Shown in pieces: positions 1 to 11,947 of a stretch of 64,000 nt of DNA (position 1 is its first letter; the number at the start of each line of letters is the position of its first letter). The position numbers and the translations under genes were made by a program. The DNA comes from Nilaparvata lugens. Taxonomy: Eukaryota > Arthropoda > Insecta > Hemiptera > Delphacidae. The stretch lies in assembly GCF_014356525.2 (NCBI RefSeq), contig NC_052517.1, positions 2,362,742 to 2,426,741 on the forward strand. The letters are read 5' to 3'. The notes below the pieces were generated by a model. That model saw only the letters and a list, made by a program, of their open reading frames with translations. It was not told the DNA's origin and did not search any database.

Positions 1-483
1 GGATATAGGTACTCTGATAGATAGAATAAGAAGAGGCTGTGGTTTATAACTGCACGAGGTCTACTGTTCACAGAACTACTAGTTGACCGAGCGAACTGAG
101 GTCTAAGATTCAAGTCCACGGTTTGGCATTTCTCTTAATGTTTAAATGTTAATATGTTGCGCATTTACGGCGAAACGCGGTAATAGATTTTCATGAAATT
201 TGACAGGTATGTTCCTTTTTTAATTGCGCGTCGACGTATATACAAGGTTTTTGGAAATTTTGCATTTCAAGGATAATATAAAAGGAAAAAAGAGCCTCCT
301 TCATACGCCAATACTAGAGTAAGAATCAGACTATAGAATTAATCATCATAAATCAGCTGACAAGTGATTACACAGATGTGTGGAGAAGCCAGTCTATTGC
401 TGTATTTCCATAAGGTGTATAGTTTCAATCAGGTACTTGTAGATGAGAATACGGCGTGAGGTCTACTGTTCACAGAACTACTA
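1..483 (+). repeat. Repeat-E copy
   Basis: Carries the family's terminus GAGGTCTACTGTTCACAGAA twice (55-74, 459-478) and a central body with GCGCATTTACGGCGAAACGC. Other copies at 17087, 20935, 27285, 29961 and 56446. Confidence 0.8.
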
Positions 484-530
484 GTTATTGATACTGTACT
501 TAGCCTAGTTCATTAATACACATAGCATAG

Positions 531-670
531 TGCCGGTTGCACAAAAGTCGGTCAAGTTTTAATCTTAATTAATACATCGAGCACCAATCAGAGTAGCCAT
601 CTTATCGGAAAGGCTTTCTCGTGAAATTAATCACGGTTAAAATTTAACCGGCTTTTGTGTAACCGGGCCT
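531..670. mobile_element. MITE-C copy
   Basis: About 140 bp near-palindrome from TGCCGGTTGCACAAAAG to TTGTGTAACCGGGCCT, with the inner AACCAATCAGAG motif. Confidence 0.8.
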
Positions 671-796
671 TAGGTAGTTGTTTGTCTATGAATAGAGGTT
701 TTTTTAATAGACACTGGTCGGAATGCAGTGCTTATTTTGAATCATTTTAGCTTGAAAATGATTTTATCTATGATTTTCATTAAACAGTCTAATCTC

Positions 797-1064
797 TAAT
801 ATATTAAAGGAAAGAACTGGCTTATACACGTATGGGATATATTAATATATTAAAGGAAAGAACTGGCTTATACAAGTACGGGATAGTGAAATTTTGTTTG
901 ACGCATCATCACGTCTCAACTACTCAACTCATTAACTTGACATTTTGCATATACATTCTTAATTCACCGAGGATGGTTATAGGCCTATTTTCAATTCTTC
1001 ATGATTTTGATACCGTACGTCAAGTTTTAAAATAGATCCTTGCGGAGCACGGGTTACCTGCTAG
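797..1064 (-). repeat. Repeat-D copy
   Basis: Reverse orientation, from AAAGGAAAGAACTGGCTTAT to GCACGGGTTACCTGCTAG. The AAAGGAAAGAACTGG end is duplicated (807, 852). Confidence 0.75.
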
Positions 1065-1594
1065 TTTATCATAAAATAAATTATTGCATTGTGCCTTATC
1101 ATAAAATATATATAAAAATTTTATTCACCCTGCATTTGATCGGTTTTTGGTTAGATTTTTCATTCCCGTTATTAAATTAATCAAAAAAATTATTACATCT
1201 CTTAAAATCCTTTTAAAAAGCAATTATTCGTTCTTGTTCTATTCTAAATAATTATAAGAAATGACTGAATTATTCCCTTTTCTAAAATCAATTTTTTATT
1301 CAAAGTTCTTTACTAGATACTGTATTTTTTGGCTTATTGCCTGGGGTAGTTGTTTGTCTGTGAATATGTTTTTTTTTCAATAAACTTCTAAATTTGATCA
1401 AGATTCAAAGGTTATTTCAGCTTAGAAATCATTTTATATTAGATTTTCTTGAAATAGCACACGTAAACAGCCTTATTTATCTATCTTCTTGAACCATCAT
1501 ACATTGTGCCTCATCGTAATAAATATTAACATTTTATTCCCCATTCATTATGGCTGCCGTTGTGTTTGTCGGTTTTTGGTAGCATTTTTCATTT

Positions 1595-2017
1595 CAATCA
1601 AATCATCAATAAATTCATTTCACATCCCTTGAAATGCTATTAAAAAGTCAGTAATTTTCATTTCAAATTTCTAAAACGTATTTGGAACTCAAATTGCGTT
1701 TATTTCAAGCTTTCATGTATTGAATAATATTTTGTCAGTTTCGGGATTTTAATCAAATAAATATCAGGCCATATTGAAATATTCTAGAACCTTTGTTCAG
1801 TCGGCAAGAATTCAATCAAATTATCAACTAATTATTTCTACATGCCTTGAAATGCTATTAAAAAATACAGTAATTTCCATCTCAAATTTCTAAAACGTAT
1901 TTGGAACTCTAATTGCGTCTATTTCAAGCTTTCATGTCTTGAATAATATTTTGACAGTTTCGGGATTTTAATCAAATAGATTTCAGGCCATATTGAAATA
2001 TTCTAGAACCTTCGGTT
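1595..2017 (+). repeat. 219 bp tandem duplication
   Basis: Two units with the same text, for example TTTCGGGATTTTAATCAAAT at about 1740 and 1959. The array stops at the possible promoter. Confidence 0.75.
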
Positions 2018-2039
2018 CCTTTGTTCAGTCGTCAAGAAT

Positions 2040-2375
2040 AATTTGGGTGAAAGCCGGCCGGCCATTGGCTGAGAAGCCCAGTTCACTTTGTTTGGAGCGC
2101 TGTGATTGGCTCACTGATTGGGGATGTAGAGATAAGATCGTGCAGGGTGCAGTCAGAGACGTGATAGCTTCGTGGTAGCTGGTCATCGCATCGTGTCCTA
2201 CTAATTTTCATTGATTAATATATTAAAATTACAGTTTATTATCAGCGCGTGTGTGAATTATGAAGCTATTTCAATGTTATTATTAGTGGTGTAATTGATT
2301 TTCCGGCTGTGTGATAGTTTTGTGTAAAATTTTAATGTGAAGTGTCAAGTGATGAGAACCCAAGGCCGTAACAGA
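2040..2375 (+). promoter_or_regulatory. Possible promoter and non-coding first exon
   Basis: This is the only GC-enriched non-repeat patch in the first 7 kb. It has three inverted CCAAT boxes (GCCATTGGCTG about 2053, TGATTGGCT about 2103, TGATTGGGG about 2115), then a stretch ending AACAGAG|GTAGGATC at 2375/2376 that would serve as a splice donor. It could be the promoter and 5' UTR exon of the sugar transporter downstream. No initiator or TATA element was convincing. Confidence 0.3.
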
Positions 2376-3287
2376 GGTAGGATCTTGTTTTTCATCAATC
2401 ATAACTTACACTCATCCAATTATTCGTGCTATTATTTGTGAAAAATAATTTTATTATCATTGATATTGATTGTAGATGGAATGTTTAGGTCATTTCTCAT
2501 CATTCACTCATCCTATTATTAATAATCTAGTCATTAGGCTTTAGTACGATTTCAGAATGATTCGAGTTGTACAGAGAATGGCGTGCTGGTATAGTTTATT
2601 TGCACTAGATCTCTCTATTAACTAACTAAAAATACATTGAATAATGGCCAATTATTTGAGGTTTTTGATCTAAATTTGAAATCTTATTGAGCTAGCTGCA
2701 AATAACTGGATCAGTTCAGGACAATTTCTCTTCGAAATATCTGAAATCGTACTCTTTGTTCAATTATAATATCAATTTTAGCTGATATAGGGATTTTAAT
2801 TGTGATTTTCATGGATATAGCTTAGTATTTTGGAGGTTTTATTAGATTTTTTAGGTTTTTGTGAGTTGAGGTTTTTCATGTTCTATTTATGCTGTCAGAA
2901 TTTCTTCAGCATAACATCCGTATTTTAGATCCAACCAATACTGACAGCTTGTTTTGAATCTCATTTTAGTGTCGACGCCATAACGTAGAAATGCGAAATT
3001 TTGAATTTGAAGGTTCAATGCCACAGCCATACTGATAATAGTTTCACCTGTTGATGCTCGTCGAAGTTAGTTGGCTACTATTTCTGAAATAATATCGATA
3101 GACTGGAATTCCGTTTTTATTTATCAATTTTATAAATTATATAATCAAATTTTTAATGCCTGTGTCATGAATTCCAAATAAAATTGAAGGAATATCAGTT
3201 GAATAAATGTAGGTCAATTTAGTTCCGTCATGTTGGCAATATAGCTTTCTGCTCTCTGCCTGCAACCGTGTTCATGTTTTGTCTTGT
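2376..3287. other. AT-rich intergenic/intronic stretch
   Basis: No open frame, repeat or RNA gene recognised. Confidence 0.5.
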
Positions 3288-3705
3288 CTACCTAGCTAGT
3301 CAAAACAACAACTGTAGGATTTTAGTGAATATTTTAAAGTTTCCTTGATAATTATTGTAATTCTAAAAGTATATATGTTCAAAATAACAGTTTTTTAACA
3401 TAATTTTATAGTTTCTAATTACGTGAATTTGCTATTAGTTCTACATTTATCTAAATACAAACGTAAGTGCTCTTGACTCTAGCAGAGTTCGTGTTTCTGT
3501 GTCTTGTCTTGTCAAAAAACAACTGTCAGATTTTAGTGTTAATTTTTCAAAGTTTCCTTGATAATAATGAATTATTGTAATTCTTAAAGTATATTTTTTC
3601 AAAAAAAAAAAACAGTTTTTCAACATAATTTTATAGTTTCTAATTACGTGAATATGCTATTAGTGCTAAATTTATTTGATTACAAACGGAAGTGCTCTTG
3701 ACTCA
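3288..3705 (+). repeat. About 212 bp tandem duplication
   Basis: Two diverged units sharing ATAATTTTATAGTTTCTAAT and AAGTGCTCTTGACTC, with a poly-A tract in the second (about 3601). Confidence 0.7.
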
Positions 3706-4373
3706 TGACAATGAACAGACTGATGTGCTCAAAAGTTGACTGAATTTTCGTTTTATCTACATTTTAGGTAAAGTACATTATAAAATTTACTCTTTATTAT
3801 TAATATTCATCACATTCCAGATAGCTTTTGACTATTATTTACTTATTCCATCCATGCATTTACAATTAATGTTGAATAGCCGGTTAGCGGATAGGTGATC
3901 GTATTCAACAGGTCATCCACTTGATTCTTGTTTGGTTTTCATTCAAATCTAATACCTCTTGAATAATCAAATATTAATTGAAGTTCTTGTGTTTAAAAAG
4001 GTTCAATTTAATTTTATAAATTTTAGCCGATTCTTTGAAGTTTGTTGAACGAGTAGCTTATTGGTTAATCTAACCTATGAAATTGCACGGCTAGGTCTTT
4101 ATGTTGGTGTCCGTACATTGCAATAATACTTTGGGAGTGTTGCCTTACTAATTCCATTCTCAGTTTAAATTACTAGACCTATGAAATTTCATTCCAATTC
4201 ACGGATAATTTATTCATAATTTGTGGTGTAAATAGGTTTTAAAATTGTGATTAATTTCGGTGTTATTTTCAGATCCTATTTGAAGTTCTGCGTTACAGTA
4301 GTCTGCGTCCCTCAGTTCTAATGTCTAATAATTTGAGTCTACCACTGATTTCTTATTTCGATTTGAGGATAAT

Positions 4374-4892
4374 GTCATAGAGAAACAATAGCGTAAGTAG
4401 ATATCCCATGGTATAAGTCGTTTATGTCGCAACTTTTAATGTTATCTCAAGTCGATTACTATCGATTATTGTTGATTTTTACTGTTTGGCCGGGTGAAAG
4501 TGTATGAACGGCACAATATGATAGACTAACAGCGTCATAAAGCTTCACGGGAAAGAAATACGTGAACTATCGGCTTGAGATTGTTATTATTATTATTACA
4601 CTTTGGTTGGATTGTATTGTCATGTTGAGCTTTGTTTGATTTATGTATATGTATTTATGAGTGTGGAATAAATAAATTTGAATTTGAGATACTATCTCAA
4701 GCCGATAGTCCATGTAGTTCTTTCCCGTGAAGCTTTATGACGCTGGTAGTCTCTCATATTGTGCCGTTCATACACTTTTACCCAGTCAAAACAGTAAAAA
4801 GCGACAGTAATCGGCTTGAGATAACAGTAAAAGTTGCGACATAAACGCCCTATACCATGGGATATCTACTTACGCTATTATTTCTCTATAAT
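4374..4892. mobile_element. Foldback-G copy with long loop
   Basis: About 515 bp hairpin. TAGAGAAACAATAGCGTAAG at the left pairs with CTTACGCTATTATTTCTCTA at the right, with arms of about 210 bp. The loop (4590-4690) is unlike the other copies at 52150 and 63117. Confidence 0.75.
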
Positions 4893-5196
4893 AATGTATT
4901 CATAATTTATGGATAATAGTAAGTTCGATATTTATCTACTTTTCGTTGTTTATTTTATTCAAGTATTATAAATAGGAATTGTTCGATCAATGCAAAATGT
5001 AGTTATTATTGATTAATTCTCACACATATTCTGCCAATTTAGCTGTTCTAATTTCATACCACATAGAGCTGTCGGTGAAAATATTTTGATTAGCAAAAAC
5101 TTTTCTTGTGTTTTGTTATATTCCCAATGAACCGAACGCGGAAACTGATACTGATATGAAGGAATCTAGCTCGAGTAATTCTATGGTTTTGTCGTA

Positions 5197-5337
5197 TTTT
5201 TACTTTCCTTGCCCTATTACCATAGGTAAGGAAAGTAAGCTATTGCTTTCCGAAAAAAAATAATGTACCCCAATTTCTAAATTTTTATACGTTTCGAGGT
5301 CCCCTGATTCCAAAAAAGTAGTTTTTGGGTATTGGTC

Positions 5338-5376
<39 letters not shown>

Positions 5377-6062
5377 TGTGTGTGGTGTGTGTGTGTGTAT
5401 GAGCGTCTGTGTACACGATATCTCATCTACCAATTAACAGAATGACTTGAAATTTGGAACTTAAGGTCCTTTCACTATAAGGATCCGACACGAACAATTT
5501 CGATCAAATGAAATTTAAGATAGCGGCTAAATGGCGAAAATGTTGTCAAAAACATTGTTTTTCGCGATTTTCTCGAAAATGGCTCCAACGATTTTGATCA
5601 AATTCATACCTAAAATAGTCATTGTTAAGCTCTATCAACTGCCACAAGTCCCATATCTGTAGAAATATCAGGAGCTCCGCCCCATCTAGATAAAGTTTGA
5701 TTTTAGATTTCCAATTATCAGGCTTCAGATACAATTTAAACAAAAAAATCCAAATGGAAAAGATTGAGCATGAAAATTTCTATAGTTAATGTTCAGTAAC
5801 ATTTTCACCTAAAATTTAAAATAAGCTCGAAATTCGAGAAAATGTTATTATTTCAATTGCAAACTGTTGGCAACTGTTGATTCTATTAAATGATTCACTA
5901 TGAAGAGATAGCAGACCTCGTGTGTCTGCAGCGTTATTGTCCTGTCACCAGCTGGCTTAGATCTTTGCATAGTAGACTTTAGATGCGCGGGAACACTAGC
6001 GTCAGGTGATAAATTTTCATAACGGCAAGGAAAGTTGTGTGAGTGCGCCATACCAGATTTTT
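5197..6062 (+). repeat. Repeat-F copy with (TG)n tract
   Basis: About 865 bp from TTTTACTTTCCTTGCCCTAT to GCGCCATACCAGATTTTT, with a TG microsatellite at 5340-5398. Reverse copy at 26313-27179; fragments at 19329 and 21336. Ends carry short inverted CTTTCCTTGCC / GGCAAGGAAAG. Confidence 0.8.
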
Positions 6063-6327
6063 CAAATTGTAAAGCTTCTATGAAAGGTAATATTTCAAAC
6101 TGTAATAGCCCATATACTTTTAATGATTGCTCAAGTTTCTTGATCCACGAAGAAACCATGGAATAACCATCATCTTTAATTCTGCCAGAATAAGTTTATA
6201 TTCATTCATTCAAGTTATAACGCTTGTATCTTTCACTGATGCGCTGTCAAATTACTTTGGTTCAAATTCATTACTTGCAACTGTGTTTCATTTATTTATC
6301 ACAACCCGCGCACTGCAAGTGTCCAAT

Positions 6328-6625
6328 TAAAAACTTGACAAACCGAAAACTTGACGCAATGAAATCTTGAAGAATTCAAAATAGACCTATAATCATCCTC
6401 GATAAATTACGAATTTGAGTTCCGGTTGCACAAAACACAAAATTTTAATCTTCATTTATTCCACGTGAACCAATAACGATTAAATTTTAACCGGCTTTTG
6501 TGCAACTGGGTGTATATATGCAAAATGTCAAGTTAATGAGTTGAGTAGTTGAGACGTGATGATGCGTCATTTGTGAATTTCCTATCCCCTACGTGTATAA
6601 GCCAGTTCTCTTCTTTATTGTATAG
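6328..6625 (+). repeat. Repeat-D copy split by MITE-C
   Basis: Repeat-D text runs to about 6419 and continues at 6513 with TATATGCAAAATGTCAAGTT. Confidence 0.75.
6420..6512. mobile_element. MITE-C nested in repeat-D
   Basis: Short copy from TTCCGGTTGCACAAAAC to CCGGCTTTTGTGCAACTGG. Confidence 0.75.
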
Positions 6626-7043
6626 TTTAATTTTTAATTCAAATTTTATTCAATCCAATTCACAATATTTACAAATTATGAGAAAAAATAATACAGTTTA
6701 ACAATATTAGAGTAATAAGTTAATAATTTATAAAGTACATAAAAGTCTAATTTATTAAACAATAGCATCAGACAAGAATTCGAACATGCTAAACCAGGAC
6801 TAATTTGTGAATTCTAGGCCTTCTAGTTCGATATAGATAATCAACCTACGCACAAGCCTTGGAAATATGCCGGTATCATCCTCAGCCAAGAACGCCGTAT
6901 AAAATATTTGAAATTTTAAAAATGTGAACCGTATTTATACACCTTGAAAATTGTTTCTACATGATTTATTGCTGGCTTGATAATTTCATATGCGTTTGGG
7001 AATTTTGTGAGATTTGAATGTGTGTTTTTGTGTTATGTTGTAG
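6626..7043. other. Unassigned AT-rich stretch
   Basis: No gene or clear repeat seen. A TAG acceptor-like site ends it, before the possible exon at 7044. Confidence 0.4.
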
Positions 7044-7134
7044 GTGCGTCAGTCAGCAACGCATCGATTGGAGTTTGGCTACTGATTCACTCCTGTCATG
7101 GACCACAGCAAACAAGTATGGCGGCACTTGACAG
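7044..7134 (+). CDS. Possible initiating exon of the sugar transporter (MDHSKQVWRHLT)
   Basis: A unique stretch between an acceptor-like TTGTAG (ending 7043) and a strong donor AG|GTGCGT (7135) contains an ATG at 7098-7100 followed by 12 open codons, MDHSKQVWRHLT, ending one base into the next codon. A short hydrophilic N-terminus of this kind is common before TM1 of GLUTs. The next exon needed to link it to 20417 is not visible, so assignment to this gene rests on strand, position and the open frame only. It could instead be a UTR exon or chance. Confidence 0.35.
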
Positions 7135-7579
7135 GTGCGTCTTGTAACTTATCTCACTATTTAACTATCTTATTTCAACTATTGATTCTGTGTTATGTAT
7201 TGTCTGGAATTGATTAAAATGTTATGTAATTGTACGAAAATGGTTGAGAGGCTAGGCCTTCTATTCTAGCTCAACACAATGCGGTTATGTGTAGATAAAT
7301 GTGCTATTTAGTTTCATTGCAAAATAATGAAAACAATGCTGAGAGATATCATAATATATAATACCACACTTTCCTTGTGCAGCTATCAATAACATTTTAT
7401 ATTTTATTTAATTGGAGAATGATCGTGAAATAATAACCTACTCATGGTGTGATGTGTCATGGTTTTATTTTGTTGTGTGACGGGCGCTCGGTGCTGTCGT
7501 TGGACGGGTGACCTCTTTTTGGTCAACACCACCAGTTTTTTTAATTTTCTCACGGAATGGCTTGTCGATTGTTTTGATC

Positions 7580-7903
7580 TATAGTGAGGTCCACGTTATA
7601 ATGGCAGTGTTTGTTTAGCATCGGTATTGCTATCCTTGTCTATCATTCAACAAAGCGGATAGCGCTATCTCTTTCTCGCTTTGTTTTGTTGCCAGATCGT
7701 CTTCTAACAATGTATAATTCATAATTAATTAACAAAATATTTCATCTTAACTATGAAAATTCATTATGAAATTATTGAAAAATATAATTTTTTGCTTAAT
7801 AAAATATAATTGATTATTTGAAACGAGAATGAACAGTTAATATTACATCAATAAATCTGTATCAGCTAAACAATATATTTTATCTTAATTATGAAATGAT
7901 TGA
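7580..7903 (+). mobile_element. MITE-A copy, right end lost
   Basis: Starts TATAGTGAGGTCCACGTTAT and follows the A consensus to CTGTATCAGCTA, then diverges into the next repeat. Confidence 0.75.
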
Positions 7904-8896
7904 AAATAGTTATTTGTGCAACTAGTGCGCAAAGTGACAGTTTGCTGCACCGAAAGAAACGTTTACGCCCGAGCCGTAGGCGGAATGGCTTCTTGAGTGC
8001 AGCAGAGGAACTTTGCGCACGTATTCCACATCAAATTTTTCCTACAGTTACCATTGAATATAAAAAGTGGGTAATTATGGGTAAAATTCCCTTAAATCCA
8101 TCAAATGTTTTTCTGTGTAATTTTATTATTCATAAAAACTTTAATTTATTTAAAATTGAATAATGTAGTAGTAAATGAATGAAGGCGGCACTCATGTGGT
8201 GGCTGTCGCTGTCATCGTTGTCCACTGCCCCCCATATTATAACGTGCACCACAGTCAGTGTTACCAACATAATTTTGATTTTCCTGCTCCATATAACCTA
8301 CTATTTTGCGTTGTCATGCTGCAAATCTGGGGTACGCAAAGTATTACTTTGCGCACTAGAGCGGAAAAGTGATTCTTTGCGGCCTGCAATCAGTGCAGAA
8401 ATGGTCACTTTTCAGGGTATCTGTAGGAAATAGTTATTTGTGCAACTAGTGCGCAAAGTGACAGTTTGCTGCACCGAAAGAAACGTTTACGTTTACGTTT
8501 TTCCTACAGTTACCATTGAATATGAAAAGTGGGTAATTATGGGTAAAATTGCCTGAAATCCATCAAATGTATATCTGTGTAATTTTATTATTAATAAATA
8601 AAATAGAATGTAGTATGTGTGTTTGAATGGCGGCTGTGTGCTGTCAACTGCTGTCATCCACCACACTCCACCCCATTAAGATTCTTATAACGTGCACCAC
8701 CACACTATACCACAGTTACCAACTTGATTTTGATTTTGCTGCACTGGTGCTCCATATAACCTACTATTTTGCGTTGTCATGCTGCAAATCTAGAGTACGC
8801 AAAGTATTACTTTGCGCACTAGAGCGAAAAAGTGATTTTTTGCGTTCTGTAATCAGTGCAGAAATGGTCACTTTTCAGGGTATCTGTAGGAAATAG
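7903..8896 (+). repeat. Two tandem copies of an about 500 bp repeat
   Basis: Units at 7903-8430 and 8431-8896 share AGTTATTTGTGCAACTAGTG at the start and TTTTCAGGGTATCTGTAGGA at the end. The two similar open frames inside them are repeat text, not a gene. Confidence 0.75.
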
Positions 8897-9070
8897 TTAT
8901 TTGTATATCTAGAGTGAAAAGTACGCCTTTTTCTCCCTGAGGGAAAAGTTTGAAGCCCGAGGCGAAGCCGAGGGCAACAATTTTCCTGAGGGAGAAAAAG
9001 TATTTTTCACTCGTGATGTACACAACATTTTTCCTCCATCTACATTTTTTTATAGAAACTGCAAATAAAA
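8897..9070. repeat. Palindromic repeat fragment (CCCGAGGCGAAGCCGAGGGC)
   Basis: Inverted motifs TTTTTCTCCCTGAGGGAAAA and TTTTCCTGAGGGAGAAAAA flank a GC-rich core at about 8955-8974. Confidence 0.6.
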
Positions 9071-9659
9071 TCATTTTAATAACTTACGTATTGGTGACAA
9101 TGTTTCCTAACAACATAACCTAAAATCTAAAACCTAAAAACCGACCGTCTGATTGGCACTGCCGATTGCGCTATCTAGCAAAAGTTGTAACAATTATATC
9201 AGCTGGGTGTCTACCAAAAAATAGCTGACTCCAGATCACGCGGTTCAGATTTGAATTGCAGATCAAAAATATTTGCTGGCTAGTATTTTGAATAGAATAA
9301 GATATTTTAAAAATTGTATAAATTTTTATCGTCTACTAATATTAAGAATATAATATCATACAAACATATATTTTATGAGTTGATCAAATTTCTTGTTGTG
9401 GTATTGAATTCAGTTGACTCAATGACAGACACCTCTATTATGCTTTCTCATCTGAGCTTAGACCTTCTAACCTATTACAATGTAAGTTTCAAAATAGAGA
9501 TGCTCCCCATGTTATTTAAATGGAGTCACTTTTACTCCCTATGGAGTTTTTCTGTTTTTTACTACCGAGAGCGAAAAAGTGACACTTTAGTATTAGGTTT
9601 CAGGGAGTAAAGTAAGTACTTTAGACAGTAGGTGGAGGAAAATGTAATTTCTTGCTTAA
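9071..9659. other. Unassigned stretch
   Basis: A 98-codon open frame at 9314-9610 has no recognisable domain. Its end overlaps GAGCGAAAAAGTGAC text related to the repeat at 8.8 kb, so it is not called a gene. Confidence 0.4.
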
Positions 9660-10462
9660 TATGTCGTTGGACGGGTGACCTCTTTTTGGTCAACACCACC
9701 AGTTTTAAAATTTTCTCACGAAATGGCTTGTCGATTGTTTTGATGTATAATAACAGTTTATATCTTCCAATTATCATAACTTCTATCAGTAGAAAAATGA
9801 AGGTTTAAGTGAAATTATAGTTTATTGTTCAATATTTTTTAGGTTTGATAAATAATCTCCTTGATTAAATACAAGTTAAAAATGGAATGTCTAGTAGGAA
9901 GGCAATTTTTCATAGATAAAAATTGTATTTATAGGTATGGACCAACAAATTGGTGGAGGAGATACTTGACACGAGCTCTGCATGTATTGATGAAACCAGA
10001 TTGCTGGAGGTTGAGATACATGGATGCTGATTTATGAGCTGCCATCCTCATGTGACTTGAGTCAGACGACCAGAGCAGAGCAGAGCCTTCACGTGTGCTT
10101 GTTGACAACAGCTGGTGAGTCTTGTAACAAATACCTCTCTACATTTGAATTGTATTCAGCTCTATTGACTTCAAATGTTTCCTGTAGGCCTTGCAGCTGT
10201 AGTGAGGTCCACGTTATAATGGCAGTGTTTGATTAGCAATGGTATTGCTATCCTTGTCTATCATTCCACAAAGCAGATAAAGCTATCTCTTTCTCGCTTT
10301 GCGCTGTTGCCAGATCGTCTTTTAACAATATAGAATTAATAATTAACTAACAAAATATTTCATTTTAATTATGAAATTATAAAAATATTATTTCTTGCTT
10401 AATAAGATATAGTTGAATATTTTAATCAATAATGAACAGTTAATATAACACCGATAAACCGG

Positions 10463-11718
10463 ATTCAGTATTGTTGAATTGTTGCTGAAAAAGTTAGAAT
10501 TTTATGGATTTACGGGAAAAGCAGCCAGGTTTTTCAATTCATATCTCTCGGGGAGATTTCAGGCAGTCAGACTTACAAACGGATGTGGCGGGGTAGAAAC
10601 ATCTGAGTGTGGATAAGAAATCTATGTGGGGTTCCTCAGGGGTCGATCTTGGGTCCTGTACTTTTCAATATTTTCATTAATGACCTCCCTCATAGTATTA
10701 GCTCTGACCTCATTCTCTATGCAGATGATACCACTGTGATTGTGAAGGGCGAAGATGATGATGAAGTCCAGCGGAAATCAGTGCAGGCTCTTAACCAGCT
10801 TAGCCATTGCTTCAGCTGTAATCTTCTAAAATTAAATTTGAAGAAAACCCATCATCTCAAATTTTCTACTGGGGGCTCTGGAAGTCTCGCACATACTCTT
10901 TACTCAACAACAGGAGAGGAATGTTGCGCTGCTGAGATGATTAGATTTCTTGGTGTTGACCTGCAGGGAAATGTTAAGTGGGATAGCCATGTAAAAGCAT
11001 TGGATGTGAAATTGTCCCATGCTATTTTTGCATTGAAAACAATAGTCAAGAGTGGCAAATACAAAAACAGCACTAACTGTCTATCATGGCTATTTCATGT
11101 CTCACATCAGATACAGTATCTTATTCTGGGGCAGCAACCAGACAAACCTTCAGAATATGTTCCGTAAGCAAAAGAAAGCAATCAGGGTTATTGAGGGTGC
11201 CGAATCTAGGGTTTCATGTAGGCCAATTTTCAAAAAAACTCAAATTATTAACAATTCCAGCCCTTTATTTTTTGGATATTGCATCTTTTGTTTACAGTAA
11301 TAAGCAGAAATTCATGGAGGATAACATTTCACACAGATACCCCACAAGACATAAAATGTTTACCCTCCAGTGCCCCACTCATAGACTTTCGCTCTTGGAG
11401 GGGGGACCACATTATGCTGGGCTCAGAATTTTCAACTGTTTGACGGAAGAACTTAAGAGTGTTGACAGTCATGGTAAATTTTATACAGCTCTCAAAGGTA
11501 TACTGACTGAATGCTGCCCGTATTCATTAAGAGAATGTTATGAGATCTTCTCATTAAAATCCTAGATATCAGAAGTTATCCAGACGATTTTGTAAAATGA
11601 AAAACTTTCCCTCAATGGAGGGAAACCATATACTTGATATATTTGACATGTCGTACACCGTTTGAGCTTTGCTCATCATATGCGGTTTTATACGATGAAA
11701 TAACAATAACAATAACAG
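10463..11718 (+). mobile_element. 5'-truncated LINE inserted in MITE-A, (AATAAC)n tail
   Basis: The MITE-A/B text breaks off near 10462 and resumes after 11718. Between them lie the RT remnant, a short 3' UTR and a tail of AATAAC repeats (about 11698-11717), as expected for target-primed insertion of a non-LTR element. Confidence 0.7.
10478..11567 (+). pseudogene. Jockey/CR1-like non-LTR reverse transcriptase, 5'-truncated and frame-shifted
   Basis: Fragments in three frames give one RT C-terminal half. LEFYGFTGKAARFFNSYLSG precedes a stop near 10605, then GVPQGSILGPVLFNIFINDL and LYADDT (the catalytic Y-A-D-D), then a thumb/post-RT region (FLGVDLQGN, HVKALDVKLSHAIFALK). Two further shifts lead to SHIRYSILFWGS, KKAIRVIEG and the C-terminal HRYPTRHKMFTL to SLKS-stop at 11567. 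At least three lesions make it dead. The endonuclease domain and 5' end are absent. Confidence 0.85.
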
Positions 11719-11947
11719 TATCATCTCAGCCTGATACACAAAACTAAAATTTGATACTAAACAGGAGAGAGCTATCTGCTTTGTGGGATGATAGAAAAGG
11801 ATAGCAACACCAATTTTAGTCGAATACTGCCATTATAACGTGGACATCACTGTAGTGAAATTTACTTCAAACCGTCAAAATATTCTTGTAAATAGTATCA
11901 ATGCATCTTTAAACTGTGATGATTTGTTGAATGGGAAACATAGATGC

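Larger units (their letters stand above)
10199..11854. mobile_element. MITE-A/B copy carrying a LINE
   Basis: Left TIR TAGTGAGGTCCACGTTATAA at 10200; right end ATTATAACGTGGACATCACT before 11854. The left half is A-type and the right half (GATAGCAACACCAATTTTAG) is B-type. Confidence 0.75.

Noticed and set aside
8179..8896. Pair of similar small proteins (HITYYFALSCCKS)
   Set aside because: Both are text of a tandem repeat, and conservation follows the whole DNA unit rather than codon positions.
9943..10113. Exon between TTTATAG and GGTGAGTC
   Set aside because: All three frames stop early and none resembles TM1-TM2 of a GLUT. It could only be a UTR exon.
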